Shown: in pieces, positions 1 to 3,853 of the stretch | Position numbering within the stretch: position 1 is the stretch's first letter | Layout: the number at the start of each line of letters is the position of its first letter | From: Desulfotomaculum sp. | GTDB taxonomy: Bacteria; Bacillota; Desulfotomaculia; Desulfotomaculales; Ammonificaceae | Reading direction: 5' to 3' | DNA length: 7,580 bases | Assembly (NCBI GenBank): GCA_012961725.1 | Contig: DTYU01000110.1 | Span: 1 to 7,580 of the forward strand | The notes under the pieces: generated by a model | What the model was told of the DNA's origin: nothing | The model's database searches: none | The model's input: only the letters and a program-made list of their open reading frames with translations | Position numbers and translations under genes: made by a program

Positions 1-1
1 A

Positions 2-379
2 AATACCGTAGATTGCGCGGTTGCAAGACCGTTGGAAAAAGGGCTGATTGATCACGAAATAATAAGGTTGGGCCAGATAAGCGGCATCGCCGCTGCCAAA
101 CCGGGACTTAAAGTACAGAAGGTCGGGCGCACAACCGGTCTTACCGCGGGGACCGTGCAGTATGTGGATGTCACCTCCAGCGTTGACATCGGCGACAACC
201 AGGAAGCCGTTTTCGAAGAACAGCTCATGACCACAGGCATCAGCAGAGGCGGCGACAGCGGCTCAATAGTTTTGGACGCTGAAAACAGGGCTACCGGCCT
301 CCTTTTTGCCGGCTCGGACAGCTATACGCTGTGCAACCGCATAGAGAACGTGCTGAGCGCCCTCAATGTCCGGTTCTGA
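2..379 (+). CDS. Trypsin-like serine peptidase, C-terminal part (5' end outside window)
   Basis: The reading frame is open from base 2, so the gene starts upstream of the window; a TTG at 32 is only an internal codon. The visible 125 residues hold the second half of a chymotrypsin-fold peptidase. The opening residues NTVDCAVARP look like the strand carrying the catalytic Asp. KVGRTTGLTAGTV is the conserved strand motif of this bacterial family. GGDSGS (about residues 92-97 of the fragment) carries the nucleophile Ser. The catalytic His would lie upstream. The fold and the Asp and Ser positions are seen; that the enzyme is active, its substrate, and whether it is secreted cannot be judged without the N-terminus. 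It ends at TGA, 23 bases before the next gene, and probably shares its transcript. Confidence 0.8.
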   Translation, partial: NTVDCAVARPLEKGLIDHEIIRLGQISGIAAAKPGLKVQKVGRTTGLTAGTVQYVDVTSSVDIGDNQEAVFEEQLMTTGISRGGDSGSIVLDAENRATGLLFAGSDSYTLCNRIENVLSALNVRF

Positions 380-402
380 GCAAAGGAGGTGTTCTTTTTA
401 AA

Positions 403-630
403 ATGCCGAACGCGCCGTCTAATTTGCCAATCCTGATCCTTCTCCTCATTGCCAGCAACAAGGATGTTGACAGGCACCTTGAGACGCTGACGGCCATTGC
501 AAAGAATACCCAGGAGGCGATACGGAGCATCCGCCAGGGTGTGCAAGCGATCCACCAAGGTTTGGTGCAGGCCGGCAACGGACCCGCTAAAAGCCAGCCA
601 GGAAATGACGGCAAACCGAAACTCCTGTAG
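403..630 (+). CDS. Unrecognised 75-aa small protein with hydrophobic N-terminus and amphipathic helix
   Basis: I do not recognise this protein. ATG 403 is preferred because AAAGGAGGT lies at 382-390; the gap to the start is about 12 bases, slightly long. The frame is also open from a GTG at 331, but that start lies inside the peptidase gene. Residues 8-17 (LPILILLLIA) form a short hydrophobic stretch, possibly too short to span a membrane alone. Residues 20-55 form a likely amphipathic helix with hydrophobic residues every 3-4 positions (V22, L26, L29, I32, I40, I43, V47, I50, L54), as in a short coiled coil. The last 17 residues are Gly/Pro/Lys/Asn-rich and look disordered. It sits 23 bases after the peptidase and before a terminator, so the two may form one transcription unit; a functional link is speculation. 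Confidence 0.6.
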   Translation: MPNAPSNLPILILLLIASNKDVDRHLETLTAIAKNTQEAIRSIRQGVQAIHQGLVQAGNGPAKSQPGNDGKPKLL

Positions 631-638
631 GTGCATTT

Positions 639-657
639 CCCGGCACGCCGGATTTTT
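639..657 (+). terminator. Weak terminator-like hairpin after the small gene
   Basis: CCGG (640-643) and CCGG (648-651) can pair across a CACG loop and are followed by ATTTTT (652-657), nine bases after the small gene's stop. The stem is only four pairs, so it would be a poor terminator by itself. The stronger structure at 698-771 probably does the work. Confidence 0.25.
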
Positions 658-697
658 AGCCATTCAACGCTGATTACAAGGCAAACACCGACCTGGT

Positions 698-771
698 AAA
701 AAGGGCGGCGGCTGCTTTTTTGGGGGTACCGGCTGCTTTTGCGCGCGCAACAGCCGCCGGTACCCCTTTTT
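698..771 (+). terminator. Intrinsic terminator region with two competing hairpins
   Basis: GGGGTACCGGC (723-733) pairs perfectly over 11 bp with GCCGGTACCCC (756-766), followed directly by TTTTT (767-771): a classic intrinsic terminator. An alternative stem uses the same right arm: CGGCGGCTG (706-714) with CAGCCGCCG (751-759), 9 bp perfect, extendable through AAAAAGGG (698-705) with CCCTTTTT (764-771) across a small bulge. The two stems share 756-759 and cannot form together. The A-run before and T-run after suggest function in both directions. It separates the peptidase/small-gene unit from cpsB. Confidence 0.75.
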
Positions 772-794
772 GCCCCTTTTCTTTAAGAAAAATG

Positions 795-803
795 TGGTAT
801 AAT
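795..803 (+). promoter_or_regulatory. Extended -10 promoter for cpsB
   Basis: TGG followed by a perfect TATAAT (798-803) makes an extended -10 element. No good -35 hexamer stands 16-18 bases upstream; that stretch is the CCCCTTTTC after the terminator. Extended -10 promoters can work with a poor -35 (established for sigma-A type polymerase). Transcription would begin near 809-811, downstream of the ATG at 802, which argues against that codon as the cpsB start. The leader would be about 75 bases. Confidence 0.6.
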
Positions 804-885
804 GAAGGCAGTGACAAATCGCCCCAGACCACGCAGGATCGATAAAAAAATGCCCTCAGACAGTGAGCGCCTGAAGAGAGAAAAA

Positions 886-1686
886 ATGAAGCTGATTGAC
901 CTGCACACGCATATTCTGCCGGGGTTTGACGACGGCCCCGAAACGGCAGCGGAAAGCATCGAGATGGCGCGGGCATATGTTGAAGCAGGCTACGCCGCGG
1001 TTGTGGCTACGCCCCACGTCATCCCCGGCGTCTACGAGCACACCCGCACCTCCATCCTGCGCGGTGTCAGGCGTCTTGAGCAGCACCTGCATGACGCCGG
1101 AATACCGCTGAGTGTGCTCCCCGGTGCCGAATACCACTTGACTGACCGTCTGGTACCGTTACTGCGGGAGGGCGAACTCCTCACCCTGAACGACACCGGG
1201 AAATATCTTCTTGTCGAGCTGCCCTGGGTAGACGTCCCCCCTTATGCTTCCCAAATCCTTTTTGAGCTGCTCCTTGCCGGTGTGACGCCGGTCATCGCCC
1301 ACCCGGAGCGCAACGGTTTTTTCGCCGGCCGCCCCAAGGCCTTGAGCGAGCTTTGCGCGCGCGGGATCTGCGCCCAGGTCACCGCGGGGGCACTCACCGG
1401 TCTTTTTGGCAGGACTCAGAAACGCGCCGCTGAGCAGTTTATCAAGCAAGAAACGGCCCAGTTCGTCGCCACCGACGCCCACGGCCCCGGCCGGCGGCTT
1501 GAAGCCGGAGCCCAGGTTCAGGCGCAGGCATCGCGTCTGTTAGGCGCGGCGGCCCAGGCGCTCCTTTACGCAAACCCTGCACTGGTTACCAGCGGCGCCA
1601 GCCTCGAAGCCGCCGCCTGCCGCGAGGCAGCACCAAAACGTTCCAGTTGGTTCGACTCCATCCGAAGAAAACAGCAGAAATCTTGA
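886..1686 (+). CDS. cpsB: CpsB/YwqE-type PHP-family protein-tyrosine phosphatase
   Basis: This is a manganese-dependent phosphatase of the PHP family that removes phosphate from the tyrosine cluster of BY-kinases (CpsD/YwqD type) and so tunes capsule or exopolysaccharide synthesis in the cytoplasm. From ATG 886 it is 266 residues, close to the family's roughly 245-255. Metal-site motifs appear in order: DLHTHILPGFDDGP (H7, H9, D15/D16), ATPH (H44), GAEYH (E82), LLVEL (E111), IAHPERN (H139, with R142) and ATDAHGPG (D197, H199). All expected metal ligands seem present. The frame is open from ATG 802, but family members begin directly at the M-x-D-x-H-x-H segment, and the likely -10 box overlaps 802. 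A purine-rich GAAGAGAG (873-880) precedes ATG 886; an ATG at 850 is a weaker alternative. The C-terminal 25 residues are basic and extra to the fold. The kinase partner is not in the window. Confidence 0.9.
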   Translation: MKLIDLHTHILPGFDDGPETAAESIEMARAYVEAGYAAVVATPHVIPGVYEHTRTSILRGVRRLEQHLHDAGIPLSVLPGAEYHLTDRLVPLLREGELLTLNDTGKYLLVELPWVDVPPYASQILFELLLAGVTPVIAHPERNGFFAGRPKALSELCARGICAQVTAGALTGLFGRTQKRAAEQFIKQETAQFVATDAHGPGRRLEAGAQVQAQASRLLGAAAQALLYANPALVTSGASLEAAACREAAPKRSSWFDSIRRKQQKS

Positions 1687-1732
1687 ACGCGAAGGCTTAG
1701 CCGGACGAACTTCCCGGTCCGTGTAGCGTTCA
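1684..1732 (+). repeat. Inverted repeat with inner stem around the cpsB stop codon
   Basis: TGAACGC (1684-1690, including the TGA stop) pairs with GCGTTCA (1726-1732), and inside it CGGAC (1702-1706) pairs with GTCCG (1717-1721). No T-run follows, so it is not a typical intrinsic terminator. It could be a 3'-end stabiliser, a Rho-type or processing site, or chance. Confidence 0.4.
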
Positions 1733-1787
1733 CATGCAGGTTAAGGCAGTAAACTCATGGTATTTATTGTAAGGAAACTATTGCATT

Positions 1788-1817
1788 TTGTCTGAATCAT
1801 ATGGTAAACTTTATACT
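1788..1817 (+). promoter_or_regulatory. Probable promoter of the SLH surface-protein gene
   Basis: TTGTCT (1788-1793) and TATACT (1812-1817) are 18 bases apart and match the sigma-A consensus at 4/6 and 5/6 positions. An overlapping alternative is TTGCAT (1781-1786) with TAAACT (1805-1810), also 18 apart. Either start would give a leader of roughly 45-55 bases before ATG 1870. The local AT-rich dip in otherwise GC-rich DNA supports a promoter here. Confidence 0.5.
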
Positions 1818-1851
1818 TGGGAGGTTTATGCCTTCCTTTCAATCTGCCAGG

Positions 1852-1862
1852 AAAGGAGGTGA
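1852..1862 (+). promoter_or_regulatory. Strong ribosome binding site that fixes the SLH gene start
   Basis: AAAGGAGGTGA is nearly a full complement to the 16S rRNA tail and stands 7 bases before ATG 1870. In-frame ATGs at 1801 and 1828 lie upstream: 1801 overlaps the candidate promoter and 1828 has its GGGAGG only 3 bases away. Confidence 0.85.
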
Positions 1863-1869
1863 AGAGGTT

Positions 1870-3609
1870 ATGGGCAAGTTATACGCCAACCGCACCCTCC
1901 TCGGGAACATCGCCCTGGTGGTGTTCCTGGCCTTCCTGGTGACGGTTACCTTCGGGACAATTCCCCAGGCCGGCGCAGTCACACCCACTCATGATCCAAA
2001 TCTTACGTCACAGGTTGACCCCAATAAGCCTGTAGCGATCCAGGATAAATACGGCAACTGGATTTATGATGGGGAGACCGCAAAGCTCGTGACCAACCGG
2101 GAAAAGACCCAGGTCAGCTTCACGATCCAGGTCTTGACACCAGAAGATTTCAGCAGTATTTTGCTGAAGATTCTTGGCGTGGCAAACCTGGATATGAGTC
2201 AGGTAACCAATGCCGTATATAAGGTGTACGGCACGGTATACGGGGTGGTTTACTACGTCTACCAGTTCGTCTATACCTGGGTCTATAGCGCAGGCCTGAG
2301 CGTAGACCAAGACTACACCTTAGAAGTTTACGCTCCGGCTGGTAACAAATTAGCTTCCATCACCCTTGACCTGGAGGCGCCGCCACCTAGGGGCGATGGC
2401 GCACCGGCACCGGCGCCGACCGAGGAAGAGGTCGATACCGGAACGCTCACAGTCGTAGGCGACACCAGCACCTTGACGGTTGACCCGGACAAGGTGGACG
2501 ATCTGCTGGCGCAGCCTGATGTGACCGAGGTCGAGTTCATCATCCCGAGCGACAAGGCGTCCGAGGGCACCGTCGAGATACCCGCCGACACACTGGCCGA
2601 GGTCTTCGAGGCCGGCAAGCCCGCTGTCTTTGGCGCAGGCGACGCGCTCCTCACCATCGAGCCCGGCGACTTGGATCTCTCGGCTTTGGTGGGAGAGGAT
2701 GCGACGGTCAAGGTCAGCATCCTGAAGGGCGAGGCACCGCTGCCGGGTTACGTGTCGCTGCGTGTAGCCGGTGAGATCTATAACATCAAGATCGATGTAA
2801 TCGGCGCCGACGCTACGCGCAAGGGCGGCATCGACACCTTCGACAGCCCGGTGACGCTGACGCTGCCCTACGACCCGGCCAAGCTTGCAGGCGTTAGCGA
2901 GGACCTGCTCGGTATCTACCGGTACAACGAGTCAACCGGCGAGTGGAATCTCCTGCCGGGCAGCAAGGTGGACAAGGCGAACGATACCGTCACCGCCGAC
3001 ACGCTGACCCTCAGCGATTACGCGGTGATGGCTTACAGCGCCCCGTTCACGGATATCGCCGGCCACTGGGCGGAAGCGGACGTGAAGCTCTTGGCGGCGA
3101 AGGGTATAGTCTACGGCATGACTGCTACCACCTTCGCGCCGAAGGCAAACGTGACGCGCGCTCAGTTTGCGGCGCTCATGCTGCGGATGCTCGGTATCGC
3201 CGAGCAGCAGGGTACCGGCGAGCGCTTCAACGACGTGGCTGCGGGTGCCTGGTATGCAGGTGCGGTCGAAACGGCGGCGGCGAACAACTTGGTGTACGGC
3301 TATCCTGACGGCAGCTTCAAGCCGGATGCCAACATCACGCGCGAGGAACTCGCGGCGATGGTGGTCAGGGCACTGGCTCAGCGCGGCGTCGAGACCGCCG
3401 TAACGCCTGAAGAGGTTACAGCCCTGCTTGCTCCGTTTGCCGACCGGGCAGCGATAGGCGCCTGGGCGAAGGAGACGGCGGCGGTCGCCGTGAAGCACGG
3501 CATCGTCAAAGGCCGCAAGCCGGACGAGTTCGCACCGCAGGCTACAGCGACCCGGGCCGAGGCCGCCGTGATGGTGAAGCGCACCATGTCGGCTGCCGGC
3601 GACCTGTAA
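1870..3609 (+). CDS. Secreted S-layer homology (SLH) domain surface protein
   Basis: From ATG 1870 the protein has 579 residues. Residues 1-36 form a signal peptide: basic N-region, hydrophobic core 13-30, likely cut after AGA (36). Residues 37-168 are an unrecognised N-terminal domain containing a Tyr/Val stripe (116-139: VY pairs at 116, 119, 123, 127, 130, 134, 138). A Pro/Ala-rich linker (169-184) follows. Residues 190-390 are beta-rich; the part around 328-390 (TLPYDPAKL, RYNESTGEWNLLPG, SDYAVMAYS) resembles the module often found before SLH repeats. Three SLH modules end the protein: about 393-440 (FTDIAGHWAEADV...NVTRAQFA), 453-502 (FNDVAAGAWYAGAV...NITREELA) and 523-573 (FADRAAIGAWAKET...TATRAEAA). 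SLH modules bind pyruvylated secondary wall polymer in this group. The third module is the most diverged. The stop is followed by a strong terminator, and a promoter precedes the gene, so it is probably monocistronic. Whether it is the main S-layer protein or a minor surface protein is unknown. Confidence 0.92.
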   Translation: MGKLYANRTLLGNIALVVFLAFLVTVTFGTIPQAGAVTPTHDPNLTSQVDPNKPVAIQDKYGNWIYDGETAKLVTNREKTQVSFTIQVLTPEDFSSILLKILGVANLDMSQVTNAVYKVYGTVYGVVYYVYQFVYTWVYSAGLSVDQDYTLEVYAPAGNKLASITLDLEAPPPRGDGAPAPAPTEEEVDTGTLTVVGDTSTLTVDPDKVDDLLAQPDVTEVEFIIPSDKASEGTVEIPADTLAEVFEAGKPAVFGAGDALLTIEPGDLDLSALVGEDATVKVSILKGEAPLPGYVSLRVAGEIYNIKIDVIGADATRKGGIDTFDSPVTLTLPYDPAKLAGVSEDLLGIYRYNESTGEWNLLPGSKVDKANDTVTADTLTLSDYAVMAYSAPFTDIAGHWAEADVKLLAAKGIVYGMTATTFAPKANVTRAQFAALMLRMLGIAEQQGTGERFNDVAAGAWYAGAVETAAANNLVYGYPDGSFKPDANITREELAAMVVRALAQRGVETAVTPEEVTALLAPFADRAAIGAWAKETAAVAVKHGIVKGRKPDEFAPQATATRAEAAVMVKRTMSAAGDL

Positions 3610-3627
3610 TCACCCGAAACAAGAGAG

Positions 3628-3667
3628 CCGGCGGGGAAACTTCTTCCCCGCCGGTTTTCTTTTTCTT
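3628..3667 (+). terminator. Strong intrinsic terminator of the SLH gene
   Basis: CCGGCGGGGAA (3628-3638) pairs perfectly with TTCCCCGCCGG (3644-3654) across a five-base loop, followed by TTTTCTTTTTCTT (3655-3667). It begins 18 bases after the stop codon and isolates the SLH gene from the polymerase gene downstream. Confidence 0.93.
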
Positions 3668-3678
3668 ATACAGGAAGG

Positions 3679-3701
3679 AATTCGGAAAACTTTATCGAAT
3701 T
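3679..3701. repeat. Short inverted repeat, possible operator in the polymerase upstream region
   Basis: AATTCG (3679-3684) and CGAATT (3696-3701) are perfect inverted half-sites separated by 11 bases of A/T-rich DNA. The centre-to-centre distance is 17 bases, longer than one helical turn. It lies just after the terminator, where a promoter for the downstream unit is expected, but I could not find a convincing -35/-10 pair. A regulator site is a guess. Confidence 0.3.
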
Positions 3702-3736
3702 ATGACCTTCAAAACCCCAACCCCGACCATCAAACA

Positions 3737-3799
3737 TAGAACTTAGAACTTGGAACGCAGAACGCAGAACGTAGTACGTAGAACGTAGAACGTCGAACG
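3737..3799. repeat. Degenerate heptanucleotide tandem repeat array, nine units
   Basis: Nine contiguous 7-bp units occupy these 63 bases in perfect phase: TAGAACT x2, TGGAACG, CAGAACG x2, TAGTACG, TAGAACG x2, TCGAACG. The consensus is (T/C)AGAACG; GAAC is almost constant and position 2 varies. The last unit, TCGAACG, is the exact reverse complement of CGTTCGA, the unit repeated at 7535-7580, so the two arrays belong to one family in opposite orientation. The array lies 55 bases before the polymerase start, probably in its leader. Read on the - strand it gives open frames with 7-residue pseudo-repeats (RSTFYVL-like), which are not genes. Confidence 0.92.
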
Positions 3800-3813
3800 G
3801 ACCCCAAAGGTCC
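3799..3813 (+). repeat. Small hairpin abutting the heptamer array
   Basis: GGACC (3799-3803) pairs with GGTCC (3809-3813) across CCAAA. It starts on the last base of the heptamer array and lies 40 bases before the polymerase start. It may mark the array's edge or be a small leader hairpin; no T-run follows. Confidence 0.4.
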
Positions 3814-3853
3814 ATCCCTTAAGCCTAACGTCAAACGAAAGAAGCCGGAGAGT

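Noticed and set aside
322..663. 113-aa - strand open frame over the small gene
   Set aside because: It crosses the peptidase end and the small + strand gene, which has a strong ribosome binding site; nothing supports the antisense frame.
671..760. c-di-GMP (GEMM) riboswitch suggested by AAGGCAAACAC near a polysaccharide gene
   Set aside because: The second conserved half (GGACGCAAAGCC-like) is absent, and the nearby bases are explained by the terminator stems.
1684..1732. Intrinsic terminator for cpsB
   Set aside because: Stems exist but no T-run follows, so the standard signature is missing; kept only as an inverted repeat.
1801..1869. Longer 602-aa version of the SLH protein starting at ATG 1801
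   Set aside because: The extra residues would precede the signal peptide, the candidate promoters overlap this ATG, and the best ribosome binding site points to 1870.
2389..2397. RGD cell-adhesion motif in the SLH protein linker (residues 174-176)
   Set aside because: A three-residue match in a low-complexity Pro/Ala/Gly linker of a probably free-living anaerobe is most likely chance.
2932..3498. 188-aa open frame on the - strand
   Set aside because: It is antisense to the SLH modules; in GC-rich DNA such shadow frames are common. The + strand frame has clear domains.
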